A DNA stretch of 9,013 bases from Syntrophobacterales bacterium (GCA_017881765.1 JADGQN010000173.1:1-9013), one strand, 5' to 3'. Counted from the first letter of the stretch, positions 1 through 6,959 are shown. Program-made: numbers and translations. The notes: a model not told the origin generated them from the letters alone.

Positions 1-85
1 TCAGGCACGCTCTCGATCTGCAAGCGATGGGCCGGCCAGGCGAGAATGGTTGATTAGACACAGTAGCAGATATAGACTATGAAAC

Positions 86-1699
86 ATGAACTCGTCCCCG
101 ATCGCCGAGCCCGCGTACTGTCCCCAGGAAATCGGCACTCACGAAAGCAGGTTTAAGCAGGCCATGAAGCAGTCCGTGGAGGAGCCCGGCCGCTTTGTTT
201 ATACGCTGGAGCTGGTGCCAGGGCGAGGATCGAGAGGTAAAACCCAGGACGAGGTGCTTCGCACCGCGGAGCAAGCCGCTAAAGGAGACCTCATCGACGC
301 CGTCTCGCTCACGGATAATCCGGGCGGCCATCCAACTCTATTTCCGGATGTTATCGGCCTTGAGATTTGCCGCCTCGGTATCGAGCCCATCATCCACTTC
401 ACGTGCAAAGACAAGAATCGAAACCAGATCGAATCGATCCTTTACGAGCTCGACCGCATCGGCATCCATAATCTGCTTGTGATGACGGGCGATTATCCCC
501 GGTACGGCTTTGAGGGTCAGGCCAAACCCGTTTGCGACCTCGACTCGGTCCAGGCGATCCGCCTCATAAGCCGGATGAACGCCGGGTTGGATCTGGACGG
601 AAAAGCGCCCGGCGGCGGCCTTAGACTCCCCCCAACTCATACCTTCAAGGGCGCTGCGATTTCGCCATTCAAGCAGCTCGAGTCTGAGGTCATGGCCCAA
701 TATTTCAAGCTCTCAAAAAAAGCACGCATGGGGGCAGACTTCTTCATCACCCAGGTGGGCTTTGATGCGCGCAAGTTTGACGAGCTTCTACGGTATATGC
801 GCCTGCAAAATCTTGCCGTGCCCGTTCTTGGCAACGTATATGTTTTGAGCCTGCCTGTGGCGCGGGCTATGAACCGCATGCTTGTGCCCGGCTGCGTTGT
901 CACTGACGAGCTCTTCAGAACAATTGAAGAGGAGGCGGCCTCTCCCGACCGGGGGAGAGAGGCGAGTCTCACGAGAGCGGCAAAGATGATCGCTGTTCTC
1001 AAGGGAATCGGATACAGCGGAGTACACATTGGCGGTCCACATCTGGAGTATGAAGACGTGGAAAGGATCATCGGACTCTCTGAAGAATTCTCCGACAGCT
1101 GGCGAGCACTTGTGAGCGAGTTTTCATTTCCGCAGAAGAGTGGGTTCTATCTTTTTGAAAAGGATCGTGAGACGGGTCTCAACACAGATGTGCTTGCGGC
1201 ACGGCAAACGGGCCCTAGGAAGCGGCTTGGCTATGGCTTCATGCGAACCTTTCATAGCATCGCCTTCGCGCCTGAGGCCCCTTTGTACGCACTTTCCTGT
1301 TCCTTTTTCAGGAAGCTCGACGGGACGAGATTGGAAGGACCCGTCACGGAAATTGAGTATTGGATCAAATTCGTCTCTTCCCGTTGCCGCCGGTGCGGTG
1401 ACTGCACCCTTGCGGAGATGGCATTTCTCTGTCCGCAGTCGCAGTGCCCGAAGTTTCTTTTTAATGGACAATGCGGGGGCTCGAACGAAGGATGGTGCGA
1501 GGTATTTCCGGGAAAACGAAAATGTATTTACGTCCGCGCTTACGAGCGGCTTAAAGCGTACGGCGAGGAGCAATCTCTCAGTGGAGAATATATCCGTCCG
1601 CGCAACTGGGCATTGGATCAGACATCATCATGGGCCAACTATTTTCTTGGACGGGACCATCGGGCAGAAACCTGCGACGGCACGAATGGAGGTAGGTAA
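86..1699 (+). CDS. metF: Methylenetetrahydrofolate reductase (MetF) fused to a MetV-type C-terminal domain
   Basis: This 537-residue protein is predicted to interconvert methylene-THF and methyl-THF in one-carbon or Wood-Ljungdahl metabolism in the cytoplasm. The N-terminal half (about 22-345) is the FAD-binding MetF barrel. It shows LEL with E42 at the place of the catalytic glutamate of E. coli MetF, HFTCKD (104-109), MTGD (133-136) and FITQ (220-223). The C-terminal part (about 380-525) matches the MTHFR C-terminal/MetV family. Its cysteines (434, 437, 440, 449, 454, 463, 471, 480) suggest a metal or Fe-S site, and the tail has TSSWANYFLGRDH. In acetogens MetV is often a separate subunit; here the two parts are fused as MetF-MetV. 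The start is uncertain. ATG 86 is the first after an in-frame stop at 80-82 but has no clear Shine-Dalgarno. ATG 164 (M27) is possible, but the SRFKQA segment before it resembles the usual MetF start. The electron donor cannot be read from the sequence. Confidence 0.93.
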   Translation: MNSSPIAEPAYCPQEIGTHESRFKQAMKQSVEEPGRFVYTLELVPGRGSRGKTQDEVLRTAEQAAKGDLIDAVSLTDNPGGHPTLFPDVIGLEICRLGIEPIIHFTCKDKNRNQIESILYELDRIGIHNLLVMTGDYPRYGFEGQAKPVCDLDSVQAIRLISRMNAGLDLDGKAPGGGLRLPPTHTFKGAAISPFKQLESEVMAQYFKLSKKARMGADFFITQVGFDARKFDELLRYMRLQNLAVPVLGNVYVLSLPVARAMNRMLVPGCVVTDELFRTIEEEAASPDRGREASLTRAAKMIAVLKGIGYSGVHIGGPHLEYEDVERIIGLSEEFSDSWRALVSEFSFPQKSGFYLFEKDRETGLNTDVLAARQTGPRKRLGYGFMRTFHSIAFAPEAPLYALSCSFFRKLDGTRLEGPVTEIEYWIKFVSSRCRRCGDCTLAEMAFLCPQSQCPKFLFNGQCGGSNEGWCEVFPGKRKCIYVRAYERLKAYGEEQSLSGEYIRPRNWALDQTSSWANYFLGRDHRAETCDGTNGGR

Positions 1700-1720
1700 G
1701 GAGGGCTTCCCGCCTTTACC
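1695..1720 (+). terminator. Hairpin overlapping the metF stop codon
   Basis: An imperfect stem starts within the last codons of metF. GGTAAGG pairs with CCTTTACC-side bases (one G-T pair), and an inner GGG/CCC closes a CTT loop. No T-run follows, so this is at best a weak or Rho-assisted terminator. It lies between two convergent genes. The remaining bases up to 1836 show only a short GCC/GGC hairpin near 1820-1834. Confidence 0.3.
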
Positions 1721-1836
1721 CTGCGATCTCCGCGGACTCCAGCGACCTAGCTTCAGCGCATACGCGTCAATTTAACGGTCCAGTTTTTCAGTGAGCGCGG
1801 TGTGAGACAAATATGTATTGCGCCCTTCGGCGTCAC

Positions 1837-2424
1837 TCAATGAACAAACGGCAGCCGGAAGACCATGAGAAAACCGTTGGCTGAGAGGATAGTTCCAACC
1901 ACGGCGCTCATCAACGACAAATAGAAGACGGGCCGTGACGCCGAAAGGATGGCGATAGAGGCCATCACAATGGCAATCTGGAGCAACACTTCGGCGTATT
2001 CGAAATATGGGTCCTTGCTCCGGTAGACATCGCGTTCGTGCTCAACTTTTTTTGCTTCTTCCTCAACACCTTTTTTCTCCGCGGCGAAGCGAGTTGCCTC
2101 GTCGCTGGCCTTTTTCATGAGCGACTCAATCTGCCCCCGCACCTCCGGCTTCATGGCGTTTCCCCGTTCGAGGAGCTGCGCTTCGAGCAGGAGGCTTTGG
2201 GACCGATAGAGGTGTTCACGAATGACCTTTGCCTGATAATAGGCCCATTGATTAGACGCTTCCTGTTGAGCCAGAAGCATCTCCTTCATGGCCTTGCTGC
2301 CGCCGAGTGACGTGATGGCCAAGGCCACAGCGAATATGGCCGTCACCAACGCCACTCGCCTGGTAAAGCTTTTTTCCTTTTCTTCTTCAAGTTCCTTTGT
2401 ATTCGGGAGTTCGATCTCTTCCAT
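1837..2424 (-). CDS. DUF4337 family membrane protein
   Basis: This is a 195-residue predicted inner-membrane protein of unknown function. An acidic N-terminal stretch (1-20) is followed by a hydrophobic segment (about 23-41). The conserved motif ASNQWAYYQAK (56-66) is characteristic of DUF4337. A charged, probably coiled-coil region (about 80-135) comes next, then two further membrane segments (about 143-161 and 165-186). I chose the ATG at 2424 because AAAGGGGG lies just upstream on the minus strand. A GTG at 2463 would add 13 residues but has no good ribosome site. The gene lies 111 bases downstream of uppP on the same strand, so co-transcription is possible. A hairpin in the gap argues for partial separation. 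It converges on metF. Nothing here indicates a partner or substrate. Confidence 0.85.
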   Translation of the reverse strand: MEEIELPNTKELEEEKEKSFTRRVALVTAIFAVALAITSLGGSKAMKEMLLAQQEASNQWAYYQAKVIREHLYRSQSLLLEAQLLERGNAMKPEVRGQIESLMKKASDEATRFAAEKKGVEEEAKKVEHERDVYRSKDPYFEYAEVLLQIAIVMASIAILSASRPVFYLSLMSAVVGTILSANGFLMVFRLPFVH

Positions 2425-2495
2425 GCCGGCTATTCCCCCTTTGAGCGTGATGCAATCGAGCACACCTGCGGCTTATTTTCCGGGAAAAGGTTATA

Positions 2496-2533
2496 CCTTC
2501 GGAAGAAGGCTCTGTCAACGGTCCCGCGACAGA
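2496..2533 (-). terminator. Two small hairpins just downstream of uppP
   Basis: Reading the minus strand after the uppP stop, TCTGTC/GACAGA (2511-2516 with 2528-2533) and then CCTTC-ttcc-GAAGG (2496-2509) can form stems. The second is followed by TATAACCTTTT, a poor T-tract. This could attenuate readthrough from uppP into the DUF4337 gene. Confidence 0.3.
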
Positions 2534-2535
2534 CA

Positions 2536-3312
2536 TCACCTGACCAGAAGAAAGACCCAGAAAAGTAAGACGATGGCCACGCGGTAAATCCCGAACGGAA
2601 TGAAGGTATGATGCTTGATGAAATTGAGCAAGAACTTGATGCCGACCAGGGCCGCGATGAAGGATACGACGAATCCCACCGCCAGGAATCCCATCTGCTC
2701 AACGGAGAAACTGCCTGCGTTCTTGTATAGATCAAGACACGTAGCCGCCAGCATGGTGGGCACGGCGAGCAAGAAAGAGAACTCCACGATCGTTCTGCGC
2801 TTGAGCCCGAGGATCAGCCCACCGACAATGGTCGCTGCCGACCTTGACACCCCGGGTACCATGGCGACGGATTGAAAAAGGCCGATCAAGAGGGCGGTCG
2901 GGTATGGGATGGAGGCGAGGTCATCGATCTGTTCTTCCCTGTGTCGGTGGAAAATCTCAAAGACTATCAGGAATATGCCTCCCAGGAACAGGGACCAGAG
3001 CACGACGTGGGTACTCGCGAGGAGGTACCGTTTAATAATCTTGTAGAAGAGAAGCCCCAGCACGGCGGTGGGCAAAAAGGCCGCTATCACCCGCTTTGCG
3101 ATCTCCATGTCGACGAGCAGGGACCGCCAGTAGAGCACCACGACCGATAGAATAGCCCCCAGTTGTATCGCAATCTCAAAGGTCTTGAGAAACTCGGTCT
3201 GTCCCAGTCCCATCACCTGGGCAGTAAGCATGAGGTGGCCCGTCGATGATATGGGCAGAAACTCCGTAATGCCCTCTACTATGCCGAAAATTATCGCGTG
3301 GAGAAAATCCAT
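2536..3312 (-). CDS. uppP: Undecaprenyl-diphosphate phosphatase UppP (BacA)
   Basis: This 258-residue integral membrane enzyme dephosphorylates undecaprenyl diphosphate to undecaprenyl phosphate. That recycles the lipid carrier for peptidoglycan and other envelope polymers, and gives bacitracin tolerance. The family signatures are intact. E13-GIT-E17 is the acidic motif, SSTGH (22-26) carries the essential Ser/His, and PGVSRSAAT (153-161) contains R157 of the PGxSRS motif. EFSFLLAVP follows at 177-185, and several hydrophobic segments run to the C terminus. Length is typical. ATG 3312 gives the usual family start (MDFLHAIIFGIVEG). An in-frame TTG at 3318 would add only two residues. Upstream on the minus strand a perfect TTGACA (3348-3343) is followed at 17 bases by a weak ACAAAT. 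That would place transcription almost at the start codon, so I do not rely on it. Confidence 0.97.
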   Translation of the reverse strand: MDFLHAIIFGIVEGITEFLPISSTGHLMLTAQVMGLGQTEFLKTFEIAIQLGAILSVVVLYWRSLLVDMEIAKRVIAAFLPTAVLGLLFYKIIKRYLLASTHVVLWSLFLGGIFLIVFEIFHRHREEQIDDLASIPYPTALLIGLFQSVAMVPGVSRSAATIVGGLILGLKRRTIVEFSFLLAVPTMLAATCLDLYKNAGSFSVEQMGFLAVGFVVSFIAALVGIKFLLNFIKHHTFIPFGIYRVAIVLLFWVFLLVR

Positions 3313-3388
3313 GGCCAATATTTGTTCATCTCACGCCGCCGTTGTCAATCTTTTTCCGATCGATCGGAGCTACGGCCGCGCAAGCCCA

Positions 3389-3417
3389 TTGCTTCCGACG
3401 CCCAATTCAGGTATACT
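3389..3417 (+). promoter_or_regulatory. Candidate sigma70 promoter upstream of the YchF-like gene
   Basis: TTGCTT (3389-3394) and TATACT (3412-3417) are separated by exactly 17 bases. The -10 matches the consensus at five of six positions, the -35 at three. The downstream gene starts at 3607, so this promoter would give a leader of about 180 bases containing the dispersed repeat at 3449-3482 and the palindrome GTTTTAAAAC (3524-3533). The interval 3313-3606 holds no supported gene. Confidence 0.4.
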
Positions 3418-3448
3418 ATTGATGCACAAGAGACACAGGCCCCGAATT

Positions 3449-3482
3449 CGATAGCGCTAGCGGAGCATCCTGTAAGGAAGCA
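3449..3482 (+). repeat. Dispersed intergenic repeat, copy 1 (AGCATCCTGTAAGGA motif)
   Basis: CGATAGCGC (3449-3457), a 6-base insert (TAGCGG) and then AGCATCCTGTAAGGA (3464-3478) followed by AGCA. The same two blocks, directly abutting, occur in the same orientation at 6884-6911 inside the inverted-repeat element. Just downstream, TCGAACA occurs twice (3497-3503, 3511-3517). Confidence 0.55.
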
Positions 3483-3606
3483 CCAAATCCTAAACATCGA
3501 ACACGCAAAGTCGAACATTTAGGGTTTTAAAACAACGCTCAAGATTTCGGTTGAGCCGGTAAGCGGATTTAACTACTAAACAACCGGTTTGAGGAGTGAG
3601 ACAGAG

Positions 3607-4659
3607 ATGTACATTTCAGTGGTAGGTACTGCGGGGGCAGGTAAAACAACGCTCTTCAGGGCGCTCGCCAGTGGGAACAGCTACGGCACGGGTACTGGGG
3701 CAACATTGGTCACGATCGATGTGCCCGACGAACGACTCGACGCCTTAGTAAAAATCTTCAACCCGAAAAAAACGGTTTACTCCCGCATCGAACTCGCCGA
3801 TACCGTGGCGATCCGTGAAGGAGAAGTGAAGAACGAAACAGTAGATGCCAAATCGCTCGAACAGATGCGCAAGAGCGATGCCATCCTGTTGGTGCTGCGT
3901 CACTTCGACAGCGGAACTGGCGCTGACCCGATCAATGACTTTCAGACGGTCTATAATGAATTTATCCTTTCCGATATGGCTCAAATCGAGGTAAGGCTGG
4001 AGCGCATCCGGAAGCAGTCCGGAAACAAAGCGCAAGGAATCTTTGATCAGGAAAAGGTGCTGCTTGAACAGTGTCTCACACACTTGGAGGCCGAGCAGCC
4101 TCTCTCCACTCTGCCGCTTGGAATCGAGGAGGACAAGAGATTGAGGGGATTTCAATTCCTTTCCCGCAAGCCGATGATGATCGTCATCAATTGCGCGGAA
4201 GAGACCCTGGGCGACACGGCGATCGCTGCCCGTCTCAAGGAGCGTTTACCGGAGCATGTCCCCGTGATCACCGCATGCGCGCAGCTCGAAGCCGAACTCG
4301 CCTCGATGGCGCCCGACGAACAAGCCCAATTCATGACCGGATACGAGATAAAAGAGGCCGTTCGCGGCAGGATCATCCGACTGGCCCGCGACACCCTGGG
4401 CCTCATCTCATTTTTGACCGTGGGAGACGATGAATGCCGCGCATGGCCCATCAGAAAGGGCATGACGGCACAGGACGCCGCCGGAACCATCCATACCGAT
4501 TTCTATCAGAAGTTTATCCGCGCCGAAACGGTCGCCTATGACGACTTCATAAGCCTTGGCGGCTTTGCGGGCTGCAAGAAGGCGGGCGTCTGGCGACTCG
4601 AGGGCAAGACCTATATCGTCCGGGATGCGGATATTCTCTGCATCCGCGCGGGTAGTTAA
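3607..4659 (+). CDS. Divergent YchF-like P-loop protein (DUF933/TGS C-terminal domain)
   Basis: This 350-residue cytoplasmic protein is related to the YchF/OLA1 branch of Obg-family NTPases, which bind ATP or GTP and associate with ribosomes. The P-loop is G7-TAGAG-KTT, instead of the usual YchF GLPNVGKST. The segment between G1 and G3 is short, and the DxxG motif reads D65-TVA, with the glycine lost. The G4-equivalent is N195-CAE-198, which fits the NxxE pattern that marks YchF. The region 84-137 (MRKSDAILLVLRHF, then a helical region) and the C-terminal TGS-like domain (about 266-349: RAWPIRKG, AAGTIHTDF, FIRAE, WRLEGKTYIV) match YchF well. ATG 3607 is preceded by GAGGAG at 3591-3596. An in-frame TTG at 3589 is less likely. 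The gene stands alone between a candidate promoter and a strong hairpin. It is probably a paralog of YchF with altered nucleotide handling. Its role is unknown. Confidence 0.88.
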   Translation: MYISVVGTAGAGKTTLFRALASGNSYGTGTGATLVTIDVPDERLDALVKIFNPKKTVYSRIELADTVAIREGEVKNETVDAKSLEQMRKSDAILLVLRHFDSGTGADPINDFQTVYNEFILSDMAQIEVRLERIRKQSGNKAQGIFDQEKVLLEQCLTHLEAEQPLSTLPLGIEEDKRLRGFQFLSRKPMMIVINCAEETLGDTAIAARLKERLPEHVPVITACAQLEAELASMAPDEQAQFMTGYEIKEAVRGRIIRLARDTLGLISFLTVGDDECRAWPIRKGMTAQDAAGTIHTDFYQKFIRAETVAYDDFISLGGFAGCKKAGVWRLEGKTYIVRDADILCIRAGS

Positions 4660-4676
4660 GCTTCCTTGAAGCCCCG

Positions 4677-4709
4677 AAGCCCCGGGCCACTATTCAAGGC
4701 CCGAGGCTT
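4677..4709. terminator. Strong hairpin between convergent genes
   Basis: AAGCCCCGGGCC (4677-4688) pairs with GGCCCGAGGCTT (4698-4709) with one C-A mismatch and a 9-base loop. It begins 18 bases after the YchF-like stop and 25 bases from the stop of the convergent lipoprotein gene. The stem is GC-rich and suits a bidirectional terminator. A real T-tract is missing on both strands, so Rho-independent action is not certain. Confidence 0.6.
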
Positions 4710-4733
4710 ACCAGCCGACATACGCCACTTGCA

Positions 4734-5312
4734 TCACGGAGTAATCGAGGGCCCAGCCCTGAAGTTGCCGCGCCTCTGGTAGAAGCCCGTTCCAGTTTCC
4801 TGCCACTGCTCAATGTCACTCTCGTACTGGTAGACCTGCGCATCTATCAGTTTCTCCAAAGCCGGCAGGTCCATGGGCTGCTGTCTCATCCATATCTCAA
4901 CCTGCGTTGCGCCCTTTGGCGAAGAGATCGAGCGCAAGACCTGCGCGTATTGCTGCAGTGCTTCCATGCCCTCCTTTTCCTTTCCCTCTTTCAGGAGGAC
5001 GAGGGACTTGTATCCAAGGGTACGCACGTAGGAATAATCCTTTCCGTCCAGGCGTTCAGCCTCCATTACGTAACGCTCCGCGCTCGCCAGGTCGCCCATC
5101 TTGTAGCTTGCGGTTGCTGCAAAAGCATACGCAGAAGGCCATTTCTGCGCCTCAGCCGCCTTCAGAAAATCAGCTCTTGCAGCAGCATACTCATCCTCCC
5201 GCAAGAGCCGTTTCCCATGAAACATATTGTCGGCGTACATACTCCATTGCGTTGAGCAGGAAAGCGAGAGCAAAGCCATCAGCATGGGTATGCACCACAG
5301 AACTTTTTTCAT
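4734..5312 (-). CDS. TPR-containing probable lipoprotein
   Basis: This 192-residue envelope protein begins with a lipoprotein-type signal: MKK, a hydrophobic core, and LLSLSC with C19 as the acylation site. The -3 residue is Ser, where Leu is usual. Ser at +2 does not suggest inner-membrane retention by the E. coli rule. Residues about 28-125 form TPR-like helical pairs: EYAAARADFLKAA at 41-53, SAYAFAATASYKMGDLASAE at 60-79, and LGYKSLVLLKEGKEKEGMEA at 99-118. They suggest a protein-interaction scaffold. The tail (130-192) is acidic then basic and unassigned. ATG 5312 has a strong GAGGAGGAG directly upstream on the minus strand. The gene lies 134 bases downstream of the MFS gene on the same strand and has its own candidate promoter. 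I cannot assign a partner or pathway. Confidence 0.83.
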   Translation of the reverse strand: MKKVLWCIPMLMALLSLSCSTQWSMYADNMFHGKRLLREDEYAAARADFLKAAEAQKWPSAYAFAATASYKMGDLASAERYVMEAERLDGKDYSYVRTLGYKSLVLLKEGKEKEGMEALQQYAQVLRSISSPKGATQVEIWMRQQPMDLPALEKLIDAQVYQYESDIEQWQETGTGFYQRRGNFRAGPSITP

Positions 5313-5355
5313 GATCTCCTCCTCTACCCGGTTTTCCTCAAACGCTCTATCTTAT

Positions 5356-5384
5356 GATGTAAGCAGCCGTCCGCGGCGTGTCAA
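5356..5384 (-). promoter_or_regulatory. Candidate promoter with flanking 9-base direct repeats
   Basis: On the minus strand, a perfect TTGACA (5384-5379) is followed after 17 bases by TACATC (5361-5356), a weak -10. ACGCCGCGG occurs twice in the same orientation: 5410-5402, upstream of the -35, and 5379-5371, starting on the last base of the -35. The two copies are 31 bases apart, about three helical turns, as expected for an operator pair. The promoter would drive the lipoprotein gene that starts at 5312. Confidence 0.35.
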
Positions 5385-5446
5385 CCCCGCGCCAGCATGC
5401 CCCGCGGCGTAAGTCCTTCATTCGATTAGTAGCACGGCCTAAGGCG

Positions 5447-6664
5447 TTAGGTACGGGTCGCCTTCTTTTTCAGTATCAGCGAACCTCCCGCGCCGAGGAG
5501 CGAGACAGAGGCGGAAAGGATAAAGCAGCCCGCGAACGTACCTGTTGTGTCCTTCATCCAGCCCGCGACAGCCGGGCCTAGAGACTGACCGACGCCAAAA
5601 ATGACGGTAACGAACCCGAGAGCGGCAGGCGCAAGCCTGCCTCCCATCGAATCTCCGACCGCCGCAGCCATGATCGCAGGCATAGATGATAAGCCAATTC
5701 CAAAAATTATGGAGGAAACATAGGCAGCAGGGATACTTCTCCAGAATGCGAGGATAAAGTACGAAAAAGCGAGGGAAAGATAGGCAAGAGCGAACCCATA
5801 CCTTCTGCCAATCACGTCCGATATCCACCCCCATATCACGCCGCTGGACATACTGACTAAGCCCATCACCGCGAAGATCTCCCCCGCTTCTTTGGGCGTA
5901 AAACCCCGTTCGCTGGTCAGGTAAGCGACAAAGAAAGTCAGGTAAATGATATACGAAAAACCAAACATAAGGTAGACGACTCCGAGTTTCCATATCTCTT
6001 TCTGTCGCACCACATCCCCCCAGGCCGAGAAGAAGGTGAAATCGGAACGGCCCGTGCGTTCCTCCTTGCCGCCGTAAATGGAGGTACCCTTCTCGCACGG
6101 TCTATCCCGCAAGAAAGAATAGCAGACGAAGGAGAAGGCAAAGACCAGGGTGCCCAGTAAAAACCAGGCATACCGCCATCCTTCGGGCCCGAATTTACCC
6201 ATGAAATAAGGAAGGATTAACCCGACAATAGAAAGGCCCATCCCCGTCCCGACGGTCAGTATCCCCGCTGCGAGCCCCCTCTTTCGCGCGGCGAACCAGG
6301 CCGCGGTTAACGCCATCATCGGGACCACAGCCCCGCCGTTACCCATGCCCGTGACCAGCCTCATTAAGAAAGCGTGCGTAAAGGAACGGGAGAGTCCAGT
6401 AAGGAAAAGGCTGATGCCCATGACCAGCATAGACACAAAAATGGTTCTCCGTGCCCCAAAGCGGACGGCAAGAAACCCCCCGACAACCGCCAGACAGAGA
6501 TAGCCTATGAAATTTGCAGTCCCGATCAAACCGACCTGGGTGTACGAAAGAGAGAGCCCCTCCTTCATCGGGGGCAGTATTACTGAATAGGACATCCTCC
6601 CGAAGCCCTGGGTCAGCAAAAGCACGAGTGTACCCGTAAACGCGATAATCCAGGCGTAATGCAT
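5447..6664 (-). CDS. Major facilitator superfamily transporter (YbfB/YjiJ-like)
   Basis: This 405-residue inner-membrane secondary transporter has about 12 hydrophobic segments in two halves. A charged cytoplasmic loop lies between them (about 185-225). The loop between segments 2 and 3 is GFLAVRFGARR (63-73), a motif A in which the usual Asp is Val. The second-half equivalent is GWISDVIGRR (279-288), which keeps the Asp. The N-terminal pattern (RMSYSVILPPMKEGLSLSYTQ..GTANFIGY) resembles the YbfB/YjiJ group, but the substrate cannot be read from the sequence. Two adjacent ATGs (6667 and 6664) are possible. The second has better spacing to GAGGGG, so I use it; the first would add one Met. The gene is preceded by the inverted-repeat element and a possible promoter. 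A long overlapping frame on the same strand (5439-6098) is a shadow. Confidence 0.93.
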   Translation of the reverse strand: MHYAWIIAFTGTLVLLLTQGFGRMSYSVILPPMKEGLSLSYTQVGLIGTANFIGYLCLAVVGGFLAVRFGARRTIFVSMLVMGISLFLTGLSRSFTHAFLMRLVTGMGNGGAVVPMMALTAAWFAARKRGLAAGILTVGTGMGLSIVGLILPYFMGKFGPEGWRYAWFLLGTLVFAFSFVCYSFLRDRPCEKGTSIYGGKEERTGRSDFTFFSAWGDVVRQKEIWKLGVVYLMFGFSYIIYLTFFVAYLTSERGFTPKEAGEIFAVMGLVSMSSGVIWGWISDVIGRRYGFALAYLSLAFSYFILAFWRSIPAAYVSSIIFGIGLSSMPAIMAAAVGDSMGGRLAPAALGFVTVIFGVGQSLGPAVAGWMKDTTGTFAGCFILSASVSLLGAGGSLILKKKATRT

Positions 6665-6689
6665 CATTCCCCTCTATGGGTGTTTATTG

Positions 6690-6718
6690 ATTCTGATGCA
6701 ATTTCGGGTAGTTTACAA
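6690..6718 (-). promoter_or_regulatory. Possible promoter of the MFS gene
   Basis: On the minus strand, TTGTAA (6718-6713) and CAGAAT (6695-6690) are 17 bases apart. Each matches the consensus at four of six positions. A 7-base inverted repeat, GCAATTT (6698-6704) with AAATTGC (6724-6730), overlaps the site, with a second small stem AGTT/AACT (6710-6720) inside it. This could be a regulator-binding site or a cruciform. Confidence 0.3.
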
Positions 6719-6816
6719 CTGAAAAATTGCTGAAGGAAAAATGGCGGCGCTCCCCGTCCTGAAATCGGCTCCCGGATCATTAGTAAATTCGCTGCACTCT
6801 CTACAAAGGGACTTCC

Positions 6817-6949
6817 ATACCAATTTGCATTCAAGCGGACGACCCAGCCTTCGGCCGGGTACCCCGGGCGGCAGTGAGGAGAGCGATAGCGCAGCATCCT
6901 GTAAGGACGCAACGACAACGAAGGTATACGCATGAAGGCAAATTGGTAT
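6817..6949. mobile_element. MITE-like element with 21-bp terminal inverted repeats
   Basis: The left end (6817-6837, beginning ATACCAATTTGC) and the right end (6929-6949, ending GCAAATTGGTAT) are inverted copies that match at 19 of 21 positions. They bound 133 bases. The interior holds a hairpin, ACCCAGCC-TTC-GGCCGGGT with one mismatch (6842-6860), a CCCCGGG run, and the CGATAGCGC/AGCATCCTGTAAGGA motif. It encodes no transposase. I see no clear target-site duplication. The right end stops 10 bases from the stress-protein stop codon. Together with the left flank it fills the gap between the MFS and stress-protein genes. An 89-codon open frame across it (6933-6664, -) overlaps both repeats and looks spurious. 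A structured REP/BIME-like repeat is the main alternative. Confidence 0.6.
6884..6911 (+). repeat. Dispersed repeat, copy 2 (inside the inverted-repeat element)
   Basis: CGATAGCGC (6884-6892) is followed directly by AGCATCCTGTAAGGA (6893-6907) and CGCA. Both blocks match 3449-3478 exactly, but the 6-base TAGCGG insert of that copy is missing. Confidence 0.55.
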
Positions 6950-6959
6950 TAAACGAGCC

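Noticed and set aside
1140..1775. 211-codon plus-strand frame overlapping metF
   Set aside because: It is a shadow of the metF C-terminal half. The Cys-rich MetV motifs are in the other frame.
2430..2735. 101-codon minus-strand frame spanning the uppP 3' end
   Set aside because: It is a Ser/Trp-rich shadow of uppP in another frame, without a ribosome site.
3538..3555. Small hairpin CTCAA...TTGAG upstream of the YchF-like gene
   Set aside because: Only 5 base pairs with an 8-base loop, not distinguishable from chance. It shares letters with the cluster at 8497 but not its layout.
3528..3654. 13-base direct repeat TAAAACAACGCTC at 3528-3540 and 3642-3654
   Set aside because: The second copy encodes the P-loop of the YchF-like protein. 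About one 13-base match is expected by chance in a window this size.
5439..6098. 219-codon open frame on the minus strand overlapping the MFS gene
   Set aside because: It lies in another frame of the transporter. Its translation is rich in Arg, Cys and Gly with no recognisable domain, and the MFS reading is clear.
6664..6933. 89-codon minus-strand open frame between the MFS and stress-protein genes
   Set aside because: It runs through the left inverted repeat and most of the element, overlaps the MFS start, and has no domain. It is probably chance coding across a repeat.
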